Program-made: the position numbers and the translations under genes
Shown: positions 1 through 9,369 of the stretch, piece by piece
Layout of the letters: each line of letters starts with the position of its first letter
Numbering within the stretch: the first letter of the stretch is position 1
NCBI RefSeq assembly: GCF_020906515.1
Contig: NC_085854.1
Location: 1,054,001 to 1,118,000 of the forward strand
DNA: 64,000 nucleotides
Reading direction: 5' to 3'
From: Vanrija pseudolonga
Taxonomy: Eukaryota; Basidiomycota; Tremellomycetes; Trichosporonales; Trichosporonaceae
Notes under the pieces: model-generated
Told to the model about the DNA's origin: nothing
Databases searched by the model: none
Seen by the model: the letters and a program-made list of their open reading frames with translations, nothing else

Positions 1-416
1 GATCCTCACGCCAGGGCAGGTGCAGTCAATGACGCCGGGGCTGTCACTGGGGCTGTACGAAGTCGCGTGCTGCTTCCTCGATGGCACGGGCGTGAAGAGG
101 TCGCCTGACACGGCGCTCGAGTACCTGCGTATGGCTGGTAGCCTTGGCGACCTGAACGCTCAGGAGGGTGAGTTGTGGTCGTGTGGCGTGTGTTTGCTGG
201 GAGTGTAGCTGACGCGTCAGAACTCGGCCTGCTGCTCGCCAAAGGAGGCCACGGCGTCAGAAAGGACATGAAAGAGTCGGCAAAGTGGTACCGCGCTGCG
301 CTGGACCAGGGCCTCAACACGCCTGGCTTGGCCTGGGTCTGGAAGGTGGGTCGTGCGAGCAGTCGTCTGCTTCTTGGACGTGACGCTGACTTCTTTTGCA
401 GGAGAAATACAACTAG
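1..416 (+). CDS. Sel1-like repeat protein, 3' end only
   Basis: Only the C-terminus is present; the gene starts left of the window. Three exons are inferred: up to 167, 221-345 and 402-416, with GTGAGT and GTGGGT donors. The joined peptide contains Sel1-type repeats: a stretch with FLDGTGVKRSPDTALEYL, then GLLLAKGGHGVRKDMKESAK followed by WYRAALDQG. This is the usual Sel1 pattern of a small-residue helix, G-V-x-x-D and A-x-x-W/Y-x-x-A-A. The protein ends in VWKEKYN. Sel1 solenoids are protein-interaction scaffolds; in fungi such C-termini occur in Skt5/Chs4-type chitin synthase activators among others. I cannot choose a subfamily from this fragment. The last coding exon is only 15 nt. Confidence 0.7.
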
Positions 417-761
417 ACGAGCGCGTCGCGCGCGTGGCCGCGTCTAGCCGGGTGCTGGGTGCTGGACAATGTCGAGGCGTTGTTGTAACACTATTATATA
501 TACATGGGCTTGCGCAACACAACATGCACAACAACATATCTTTGGTACGAGTGCGTCGAGCAGGGGCGAGTGCCACAATGCCGAAACGCCGAGGCTGGAA
601 GGGGTGGCAGTTCTGGATTTCAGCGTGGTGGCTCGAGGAGAGCGGTGGCAAAATTCAGGTTCCGCGTTCACGAAGTTGGCAGCTGGTGCTCGACGCCAGC
701 AGCAACGACGAGCGAGCACTGACAAAAGAGTGGTTTGAGAGTCTTACACAACCACGACAAA
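417..761 (+). promoter_or_regulatory. Intergenic: Sel1 gene 3' flank and eIF3g promoter
   Basis: This 345-bp stretch lies between the Sel1 gene stop and the eIF3g start codon. A TATATATA-like run lies at about 491-500. It could serve in 3' end formation of the upstream gene or as a distal TATA for eIF3g, about 260 bp before the ATG. No convincing coding sequence is visible. Open frames here lack family motifs and overlap on both strands, as expected for stop-poor GC-rich DNA. Confidence 0.45.
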
Positions 762-2187
762 ATGGCTTCCACCACCGCGTACGTGTTGCGCGGAGCGGCA
801 TAAGACAGAGCTAACCCGCGCGCAGAATCAAGTCCGACTGGGCTGAAGATGACAAGTGTGCGTAGAGCCGTGCGGCGGTGCTAGTCGAGATGACCTCGAC
901 AAGTGCCCCGCTCGCGCACGCACGCTTCGCGCGCGCGAGCTTGCTGACGCAGTGTAGACGAGCTCCCGCCCACAACAGAGACCACCTCGCCCGACGGGAT
1001 CACGACGATCGTGAGCTGGAAGTTTGACGAGCACGACCAGAAGGTCAAGGTCACGCGGAGAGTGCGGCGCAAGGTGCAGACCACGCTCGTGTCGCACACT
1101 GTCGCGGAGAGGAAGCACTGGGCCAAGTGAGTGCGCGCGAGCCGGCCGAGCTGCCGCTGGCGGCGAGGCGGCGAGAGCGGCGGGGATGTGGGCTGGCATT
1201 GGGACGGCGCAGCAAAGACAAGGACGGGCAGGGCACGACGCGACGAGGACACGGCGTCGCTCGCCTCCTCGGCGAGTGGCAAACCCGCTTGTTTGCCTTT
1301 TTTCTCTGTTACCTTGGGGCAGTGGCAACTCGGAACCGAGTGGCGTGTCGGTTGGAGCTGCGCGATGTGCGTTGTGCGCTGCCGCCGCTGCTGCTGCTGC
1401 TGTTCTGCTGTCTCCGTGTCCCACTGCGCCGTCGTCCTTTATCACGCCCTCCCACCCACGCGCGCCATCTCGCTTCGCTCGATGGCTAACCCACCTCAGG
1501 TTCGGCGACGACAAGGGCAAGCCGTCCGGCCCCGACCGCCAGACGACCATCATCGGCGAGAACATCTTCTTCAAGGTCTCGGCCGTGAACAAGGCTGCTG
1601 CCGAGGCGGCTGCCGCTGCCGCCGCCGACGCCGCGGCCGCCGACAAGCAGCCGGCGGGCAAGGCCGTCGTCTGTCGTCTCTGCAAGGGCGGCCACTTCAC
1701 CGCCAAGTGCCCGTACCGCGAGCAGCTCGCCGAGCTGGACAGCGCCGCTGCGGCTCTGGACGACGAGGAGGCCGGCGCTGGGCCCGCAGTTGGCGGCCCG
1801 GCTCCCGGGGGCCTCGCGCGCGCGGGGCTCGGTGGACCAGGCGGCAAGTACGTTCCCCCCTCGCAGCGTGGCCTTGGCGGCGCAGGCGAGAGCATGTTCC
1901 GTTCTCGTGACGACCTGCCCACGCTGCGTGTCACGTCGCTGTCGTACGACGCCGAGGACGACGACCTGCGCTCGCTCTTCGAGCCCTTCGCCAAGACGGG
2001 CCGTCTGGCGCGTGCCAACGTCGTGCGCGACCGCGAGACCCGCGAGAGCAAGGGTTTCGGCTTCGTCTCGTTCGAGAGCCGCAAGGACGCCGAGACGGCC
2101 CTCCAGAAGATGAACGGCTACGGTTACGACTCGCTCATCCTCAACGTGTCGTGGTCGCAGCCCCGTGAGCCCAGGCAGGGTCCTTGA
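762..2187 (+). CDS. TIF35: Eukaryotic translation initiation factor 3 subunit G
   Basis: eIF3g is an RNA-binding subunit of the eIF3 complex that acts in cytoplasmic scanning and reinitiation. Four exons (762-778, 826-855, 953-1126, 1500-2187) join in frame to 302 residues. The N-terminus has the family's acidic SDWAEDD start. Next comes the conserved basic segment KVKVTRRVRRK with TVAERKHWAKFG. A CCHC zinc knuckle follows (CRLCKGGHFTAKCPYR), then a Gly/Pro linker ending in KYVPPSQR. The C-terminal RRM has LRVTSLSYDAEDDDLRSLF as RNP2 region and KGFGFVSF as RNP1. The first two coding exons are 17 and 30 nt. The third intron is long for this locus (373 nt) and stops the upstream frame at once, so it must be removed. 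The motif order makes the identification firm. Confidence 0.95.
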
Positions 2188-2505
2188 GCTAGCGAGTGAG
2201 CAGCGAGGGTCGCGAGCGCAGCGGCGAGCGAACTCGCGGGGATGAGGCGTACGCGCTCTCGACTCTCGAGATCCGACACGCCCACCCCCACCTGTGACAT
2301 AGACGAAAAACCGAGCGGCGTTATGTAGACCCTCGGAGATGCATTGCATGCTGGGAGAGGAGGCGGCGGCGGCGCCTATGGCACTGATGCGCACAAGGTG
2401 GGATGGCGGCCAAGCCGTGGCACTCGCATCTCAATATGGTATATGTACATCTGTGGCTAGCGTGGCGGCATACCCCTTCCACACTCACTACCGACAACGC
2501 CTACT
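2188..2505. other. Convergent 3' intergenic region (eIF3g / RFC1)
   Basis: These 318 bp separate the stops of two convergent genes and should hold both polyadenylation regions. I see no gene or repeat here. Short A/T-containing stretches such as TATGGTATATGTAC near 2436-2450 are candidate 3'-end signals. Confidence 0.4.
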
Positions 2506-5500
2506 CTACTTCTTCGCCTTGCCCTTGGCCTTGGGCTTGACAGCCTTGATCAGCTTGTCCTTGCCCACGTCGTTGACATCCTCGTCGGCCCCCGCGTTGT
2601 CGTCCTCCTCCTCTGGCGGCGCCTCGTCTTCCTCAAACACCTCGTCATTGTCCGGCGCAGGGCCGTCGTTTGCAATCTTCTTCTTGGACGCAGCAAACAT
2701 GTCGCCCTTGTGGAACGCGATCGGGTGGTCGCCCTTATTGTACGACCGCGTGAACGCCGACTTGGTCGCAGTAGGAATCTTCTTCAGGATCAACTCCTCC
2801 TTCATCGTGTCGACACCGAGCTCGACAAATGCGTCCCAGTCGTCCTTGCCCAGGTAGTACTCGTCCATCGTCGCAATCGTGTCGTCGATCGCGTCCGCAC
2901 CCTTGGTCATGAGCGGGGTGACAATCTTGCTAGCCAGCAGCGGCATGTACTGCTGGCGAATCTCGTCGCGGCCACCAGACACTCTCAGACGCATTCTGAT
3001 TTGAATGTCCGTCAGCTGGCGCTGGAGCTTGGTCTGCTTCGAGTTCTGTCCAAGCCACTGAGGGAACGAAGGGCCGCCCCATCCGCCACCAGCTGGGGAT
3101 CGTCCTGTACCGTAGATGTAGGATGATGGCGCCACCATTGATGTCACTGCGTGCAGTGGCAGCAGCGACCAGTGCTGCTCCGAGCCGTGGATCATGCGGT
3201 CGACGAGGTCGCCATCAGAGATCCAGTCGGCCGCTTTGCTGATGAGCTCGAGGTTCTTCATCGACTTCTCTGGGCCGTCGAGGTTTGTTAACGCAGCAGG
3301 GTTCGTCTTGATGTAGTGCTCCTGAATGAACAGGGGCATAAACGAGATGTCGTGGAAGAAGAGCTCCATCTTGTCGTTCAGAGTCTGCCTGTTTGTGCGA
3401 GAGAACGCGTAAGGGCCGGTGATCTTGTCGGTGATGGTGAACGGCGTCATGATCGTGTTCTTCTCATTGAGCTTGAGAAGTTCCTTGCCCTCGTCGAATG
3501 TCATATCCGACTTGCTGAGCTTGTACGTCGACAGCATGTTGAGCACCTGGCGAATGTCCGAGTTGACGCCGCCGATGAGCTCGTCCACGACGTTGCTCGG
3601 GATCTTGAGCTTCTCCCTGGCATGGGGTCAGCATGTGGCTCAGGGGATCGAATGGCCACTCACTTGTGGAGAATGGACAAGATACGCGAGCGGATCTCAT
3701 TTGTGGTCGGTCTGGGAGAGTTAGCCAACGCGAAGCTCCTGCCAACTCACTTCCTGAACGGCAGGTTGAACGTCGTCCCCCAGAGCGGCTTCATCTTAGG
3801 CAGACTGCGGTCATTGCAGATGAGGATCATGGGGATCTGGCGGGTCAGATCTCACAAGGCACGTCACCCACCTTGGTCTTCTTGATCAAGGCGTTCAGCG
3901 CGCCCACACCACCACGGTCACCAGACGACATGCCGTCGACCTCGTCCATGATGAGACAGGTTCGCGAGTTGACATTGGCGTTCGCCACGGTCGTGCTCGC
4001 AGCACCCTTGCCCTGGAAGAAGCCGTCCAGCGACGTGTTGTCAATGTTGGTAAAGTTCTCAATGAGCTTCTTGCTACGTGCGTCACTGGCGTTGAGTTCA
4101 AGGGGGTTGTAACCGACCGCCTTGGCGACGAGGTGCGCCGAAGTCGTCTTGCCGATACCAGGACCACCAGAGATCAGAACGGCACGGTACAAGCCGCCAC
4201 CGTCCTTGCCTGGGCGCTTGAACCCCGTCTTGTAGTTCTTCTGCCTGCAAGGGGTCAGCTCGAAAGTCGGGGAGACGGGGGCAAACTGACCAGTCCGTGA
4301 GCCAGGTGTTGAGCTTCTCCACCTGGCCCTTGTTTCCACAGATCTCCTTGATGTTTGCTGGGGCATACTTGGTGGCCCAGAGCTGCGCCGAGGGAGGCGC
4401 CACTTTCTTGACAGCCTGCCCTGTGCCCTCTAGCGCGGCCTCCTTGCGCTTTTGCAACTTCTCTTCCTCCTTCTCACGGCGCTCAAGCTCCTTGGCCTGG
4501 TCGAGGACCTTCTTCTCCTCCTTCTCGATGGCAGCCTTGGTCTTGTCGTCCATCTTGCCCGGCTTGCGCGTTCGGATCATGTCGAGGAACTGGTCCTCGG
4601 TCAATGTAGGAATTTTCTTCTCCTTGATCGTCTTGAGCTTGCCTGGGCCGGCGTTTTCGCCAAGAATGACATAGGAGGTCTTGCCTGATGGGGCTCCCGT
4701 GACCTTGCTGATGGGTGTTAGCTGGAGCACTGTCAAGGCACCTACGCAAAGTAGCGCTTCGCCAACTCGATCGCCTCGTCTCGTCCTAGTGACTCGAGCT
4801 CGCCGGTGAACACCAATGTCAGACCTGCAAGGCATCCAGGCTGGCCCATAGGGATATCCTTGGATCCTGGGGCCTTGGGTCCGGCGGCACGGGATGCCGC
4901 ATGTTGGTAGTAGCTGAGCAGTGAGCGAGTTGTTCGAAGGCCACGCGTACAACTCACTTGAACTTGGGCTTCTTCTCCTCGCCGTCGTCTTCATCCTTCA
5001 CCTCGGCCTTGGCAGCGGCAGACTTTGCAGCAGGCTTGGTCGCCTTGGACGAGCTGGCGGCCTTGGACGCGGGCGGAGTAGCCTTGGCTCGGGGCTTGGG
5101 CTTGGGCTTGACCTCTTCCTCCTCTTCGCTCTCACTCTCGTCGGTCGGAGGGGCCCTCGCCTTGCCCTTGCGCGCCGGTGGCTCATCCTCGCTACCAGAG
5201 TCGACTAAGCGTGCCTTCGCCTTTGCCGGTGTCGACTTGGGCGTGACCTTGGCCGGCGCCTTGGGAGCTGGTGCCGCGCGCTTGACGGGGCGCATGGGGA
5301 TCTCATCGTCACTTTCGTCGTCAGACGAGAGGATCTTGCGCTTGGACGCCGAGGATGGGTTCGGAGCGGCTGCTTTGCGCGGGGAAGTGCGTGTGGAGGT
5401 TGGTGTGCTCGACTCAGCTGCTACGGGGCGGCTCTGCGCACGGTCAGCTTCGTCAACTCAATGAACAGCGTGACGGACCGAAGATGAAGCAAAGTGCTTG

Positions 5501-5947
5501 CTCGTCGTCGCGGGCCTGGGCGCTGGCCTTCCGGTGGTTAGCACAATGGGTGGCGAGCACTCAACAGACACATACTTGACACTGCAACGTTAGCTAGACG
5601 CGTGTGGGGTAGATACTCACGGCTTCTTCTTAATCTCAATCTCGCCATCGCTGTCGCTCTCGTCTGGAAGGTTATACACGCCATTTTCTGGACCAGACAA
5701 CCTACCGATCGTAATGGGTTCATCTCCAGTGCCCTTTGCCGCTGGGGGCTTGGGCTTGGGCTTGGCAGCTGCATTGCCGAACTGGTGTGGTCAGCTTTAG
5801 CTCGAGTACACCAGCCAGGTCGCCCGACGCGTCGGAATCACGCACAAAGGCTCGAATGTCTCCGCCGCCTCCTCCGCTGCCCTGCGACGACTTCTTGGCC
5901 GACGAAGTCTTCTCCTGGCTCTTTCGTGGTGATGCCGGTGTCGGCAT
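2506..5947 (-). CDS. RFC1: Replication factor C large subunit (clamp loader)
   Basis: RFC1 is the large subunit of the pentameric clamp loader that opens PCNA and loads it at primer-template junctions in the nucleus. The start at 5947 gives MPTPASPRK. Removing a GTGCGT intron yields DIRAFFG, matching the DIRKFFG motif near the N-terminus of RFC1 proteins. A Lys/Ser/acid-rich linker follows. A BRCT domain contains LVFTGELESLGRDEA and KTSYVILGENAGPGKL. The AAA+ module carries Walker A SGGPGIGKTTSA and Walker B CLIMDEVDGMSSGDRGG, then sensor-type ILICNDRSLPKMKPL. The RFC1-specific C-terminal domain follows and ends in an acidic then Lys-rich tail. The gene has many short introns and encodes very roughly 950-1000 residues. 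It is divergent from ORC2. I did not fix every splice junction in the 4.9-5.7 kb linker. Confidence 0.95.
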
Positions 5948-6165
5948 TGTGCCAAGGTGTGACTTGGGAGAGTATGAGTGACGAAGGAGATGCGGATGGC
6001 GATGTCTGAGGGCGCGAGAAATCAACGACGCGTTGAGACGACCACCGTCATCCGGGTGGAGGTGCGGAAGCAAATTATACACACAATGTTGTGACGCGAC
6101 TGAAATTGCATTGTACTTGGGCTAGAGACTGACTTTTGAAAGCAACAACGACCACTACACCGGCA
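5948..6165. promoter_or_regulatory. Bidirectional promoter RFC1/ORC2 with an MCB box
   Basis: Only 218 bp separate the divergent start codons of RFC1 and ORC2. The interval contains ACGCGT at 6028-6033, the perfect MluI cell-cycle box bound by MBF-type factors (Mbp1/Swi6 family) in fungi. A related GACGCGAC lies near 6090. MBF-driven G1/S transcription of replication genes is well established in fungi; that it operates here is inference from the site and the gene pair. Confidence 0.6.
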
Positions 6166-7707
6166 ATGCCCCCAGCAGCGAGGAAGAAGGCACGCCGCGC
6201 GTCTCCAGAAGCGGAGGCTGGTCCGTCGAACGCGGCAGGGCCGAGCACCGAGCCGAGCGCGTCCCATCTGGTCTCCTTCCTCACGTCGTACGCAGACCGG
6301 GAACGGGGCTCGTCCGCCTCTGGGTCGGACGACGAGGGCTCAGCAAGCGGCAGCGGGACGGACAACGAGGCCGAGGACCCAGACGACGATGGAGGACATA
6401 CACGGACACCGGGGAGGCGCGGACTGGTCGGCACGCCGAGCAAGCGGCGCAAGACGGCGACGCCGACATCCACCCCACGACGACGAGCAACGCCAAAGAA
6501 GGGCACGGCGCTGACGCCGCGCAAGCCAACGGACGAGGGGTTCGTCCGCGCGTCCCGCGCCGACGGATACTTTCTCACCACGTCGCGCTCGGCGCGCACC
6601 TCGGGCCAGTCGTACACGTCGCTCGCGCAGCCGCTCAGCCAGGCAGAGTACGAGGCGGCCGCGAACGGCGTGCGGGCCGGCCAGGAGCGCGTGCAGCAGG
6701 CGCTGGAGCGTGCCGAGGCGCACTTTGACCAGTGGGCCGAGGAGCTCGCGGCAGGTTTCAACCTCCTCCTGTACGGCTATGGCTCGAAACGACGCCTCGC
6801 AAACCGCTTCCTCGAGTCGCATCTCGCCAAGCGCGGCCACTGCGCCGTCGTCAACGGCCACTTTCCCCAGCTCGGCATCCGCGACGTCTTGTCAGCGCTG
6901 GAAGATACGCTCAAGATTGCGGACGCGCCGTCACCGCCTGCGGCGACGCCGCTGGAACGAGCAGCGTACCGCCTTTACGCTGCCTTCTCGGGGAAGCGGA
7001 GAACGCCACCACTGTTTCTCGTCCTACACAACATTGACGCACCAGCGTTGCGAACGCCCAAGGCGCTCGCAGCATTGTCTTTGCTGGCGTCTTCGCCACG
7101 GATACACCTCGTCGCGACATTTGACCACGTCAACACGCCACTGTTGTTTTCCGCGACGCTGAACAACACACCGCCACATGCGCCCGGCGCCACTGTCAAC
7201 GGGGAGGTCCCGCCATCACGCGGCTTCAACTGGCTGTATCACTCTGTGCCGACGTTTGACGACTACGATGTCGAGTTGGCGCATGCGCGGTTGTCTGCTG
7301 CGACCCTGGCGCTTGAGGGGGCCGGCCGTGCAGGCATCAGCGAGGAAGGCACGCTGCAAATCCTGCGCTCTGTGCCGCCCATGGCGGCGCGCCTCCTCAA
7401 GGTCATTTTGACCACCCAGGTGGCGTCCCTACCGGCAGATGCAGCGAGCCATGTCGCACACCCACCATCACAAACGGCGCCTGGGTTCGCACTCGACGTC
7501 GACCTCCTCCAGCGGACCGCACGAGACAAGTTTATCGCCCGCGAAGAGGACAGGTTCAACGCGCTCCTCGGAGAGTTCCGCGACCACGGGCTCGTCATCG
7601 TCGCTGAGCTGGACGCTGAAGGCAGGACGGGCCGCTGGGCCTGGGTGCCACTTGGCAAGGCTGCCATTGAGCGCATTTTGGAGGAAATGAAGGACGTCGA
7701 GGGGTGA
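6166..7707 (+). CDS. ORC2: Origin recognition complex subunit 2
   Basis: This is a subunit of the six-protein ORC that marks replication origins and helps load MCM. One uninterrupted reading frame starts at the first ATG (MPPAARKKARR) and gives 513 residues. The N-terminal third is disordered, Ser/Asp-rich and basic, with TP-type sites that could be CDK targets. The degenerate AAA+ domain begins with GFNLLLYGYGSKRRLANRF, the ORC2 hallmark NLLLYG-x-GSK-R. LVATFDHVNTPLLFS and GFNWLYHSVPTFDDY match the ORC2 pattern around its sensor region. A winged-helix-like C-terminus ends at AIERILEEMKDVEG. The lack of introns is unusual beside its multi-exon neighbours. Confidence 0.93.
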   Translation: MPPAARKKARRASPEAEAGPSNAAGPSTEPSASHLVSFLTSYADRERGSSASGSDDEGSASGSGTDNEAEDPDDDGGHTRTPGRRGLVGTPSKRRKTATPTSTPRRRATPKKGTALTPRKPTDEGFVRASRADGYFLTTSRSARTSGQSYTSLAQPLSQAEYEAAANGVRAGQERVQQALERAEAHFDQWAEELAAGFNLLLYGYGSKRRLANRFLESHLAKRGHCAVVNGHFPQLGIRDVLSALEDTLKIADAPSPPAATPLERAAYRLYAAFSGKRRTPPLFLVLHNIDAPALRTPKALAALSLLASSPRIHLVATFDHVNTPLLFSATLNNTPPHAPGATVNGEVPPSRGFNWLYHSVPTFDDYDVELAHARLSAATLALEGAGRAGISEEGTLQILRSVPPMAARLLKVILTTQVASLPADAASHVAHPPSQTAPGFALDVDLLQRTARDKFIAREEDRFNALLGEFRDHGLVIVAELDAEGRTGRWAWVPLGKAAIERILEEMKDVEG

Positions 7708-8474
7708 GACGGGCAACGGGCGAGTCTAGTTCGGGGTGCGCTCGCCCGACGACAAGGCGAGGTGCCACGCTCCACGGTGGAGCGCATGGGCTTGTGCACG
7801 AGCGCAGGGAGCCAAGACTTGGCTATGTAGGCCCAGCCCACCGTTTGGGTTCCGTAGCTAGCCAAGGATGTCGGCTGCATCATGTGTGACTGCCTGCTGC
7901 GTACTTGCCGCCTTGGCCATGCCTCGGCAGGATGGCGCGGTTCTCTCGGTTCTCTTGCTGCGTGCTCGTGCCGCTGCCACCTTGCCCCTTCCCCTGCGGT
8001 TGCCCACATCGCGGCCTGGGTATGATGCGGCCCAGCACGAGAGCATGGCCGTGTTGGCCATATTGATGCCAAGGCTTCCGTTCCTGCGACCACCCGTGGA
8101 GCGACTCGGTGGCTTGGCAGGAAAAAGCCATTGGTCGAATGGTGGTGCTGCCTCGTTTGCTAGAGCCTCCCTCGTTGACGCGCGCTCTGCCGCCTGGCTG
8201 GCTGGCTGGCGCCTCGTTGCCCCACGTCTCTTCCCCATGCATACAAACTCAGGCCCCACTGCCGCAACGACCCACTGTGTCTGTCAGTTTGTATGGGTGC
8301 GAGCAGTGCACAGGAGAGATGATGATCGAGAGCAGTGCGCACAGGACGTGATCGTTTCAAACATGCATAGGAATACAACGTCGCACGACGTGCGGGAAAC
8401 CCATTGAGCTACTACGATACAACAGCAGTGGCACCAGCCATGACCCTCTCATCTATGAACCTAATGCAAAGCAC
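7708..8474. other. Intergenic region, ORC2 3' flank to convergent gene
   Basis: This 767-bp stretch lies between two convergent genes. Open frames on both strands have no recognisable motif. It contains repeated CTTGGC/GCCAAG hexamers (7811, 7818, 7861, 7912, 8068, 8113), the start of a cluster that continues past 9.4 kb. I see no RNA gene. Confidence 0.4.
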
Positions 8475-9369
8475 TTAGGCAAGCTCCTTGCGCTCAGCCT
8501 CGCGGACACCCTCGAGGAGCATCTCGAGACCACCCGGGGGGCGGCGGTCGTCTCCGGGGGAGGGAGGACGACGGTCGCGAGGGGAAGGGGCCGAGCGGCG
8601 GTCGTCCTCGCGAAGGGGAGGGAGGCGGTCACCACGCTCCCGGGGGTGGTCGCGCTCGTACATGGCAGCAGGGGGAGGGAGGTGGATGCGCTCCGAGGCG
8701 TAGCCGGCGGGGTAGCCGGCGTAGCCGTGGGAGGGGAGCGAGACCGAGGGGCGGGGCGACGAGTTGTCCGACGAGACCGAGCCGCGCGAGAGCGAGGGGG
8801 TGCGCTCGGGAGGGTAGCCCTGGAACTGGGACGGGTCGGGCATGGGGGGCATGGCCTGCATCTGGGCCTGGATGGCGGCGAGGTTGAGACGGGCCTGGAG
8901 GATGGTGAGACGGGTCTGGATGACCGACGTCAGGCGCTCCTCCTCCGACTTCTTGGCGCCGAGGATGGCCATGAGGAGGTCGCGGTCGCCCTCACCGGAG
9001 CGGCGGAACGAGTCGAGGATCGACTTGAGCGACGAGGGGGGAGCGGGCTGGGGAGGGTGTTAGAGACCATTAAAAAAATGTGCCAAGTGCCACACGACTA
9101 CTCACGACATCGTCCCAGAAGTTGTCGGTGGGGTCGGCCGCAGGAGGCGAGGGAGCCTGCTTGGCAGACATGGGGGGCGAGTAGCTGGCGTCGCGACGCG
9201 AGCGGGGAGGCGAGGGGGGGAGGCGGCGCTCGCGGTCGTCCTGCTGGCCCGAGGGGGATGGCCTGCGGCGGTGGTGCTGCTGCTGGTGGCCGGCGTAGGG
9301 GTGGGCGCGGGACGAGGCGGCGACATAGGCCGGGGCGGGGTGGTGGGGGCGAGGGGAAGTAGAGGCCAT
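8475..9369 (-). CDS. Pro/Arg/Ser-rich protein with a conserved-looking helical core
   Basis: I do not recognise this gene by name. Two exons on the minus strand (9369-9106 and 9047-8475) join in frame to 278 residues. The first 85 residues are Pro/Ser/His/Arg-rich and end in DPTDNFWDDV. The middle is a compact helical block, APPSSLKSILDSF then RRSGEGDRDLLMAILGAK and EEERLTSVIQTRLTILQARL, with heptad-like Leu/Ile spacing that suggests a coiled coil. The C-terminal half is disordered, with RDRRPPSPGDDRRPP-type arginine/proline repeats. The helical core has normal protein character and is probably the conserved part; the rest looks intrinsically disordered. Nuclear or RNA-related roles are possible from composition alone, but I assign none. 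Confidence 0.7.

Noticed and set aside
1024-1500. Frame running through the long eIF3g intron
   Set aside because: It is out of frame with the eIF3g exon before the intron. The true frame stops at the first intronic codon.
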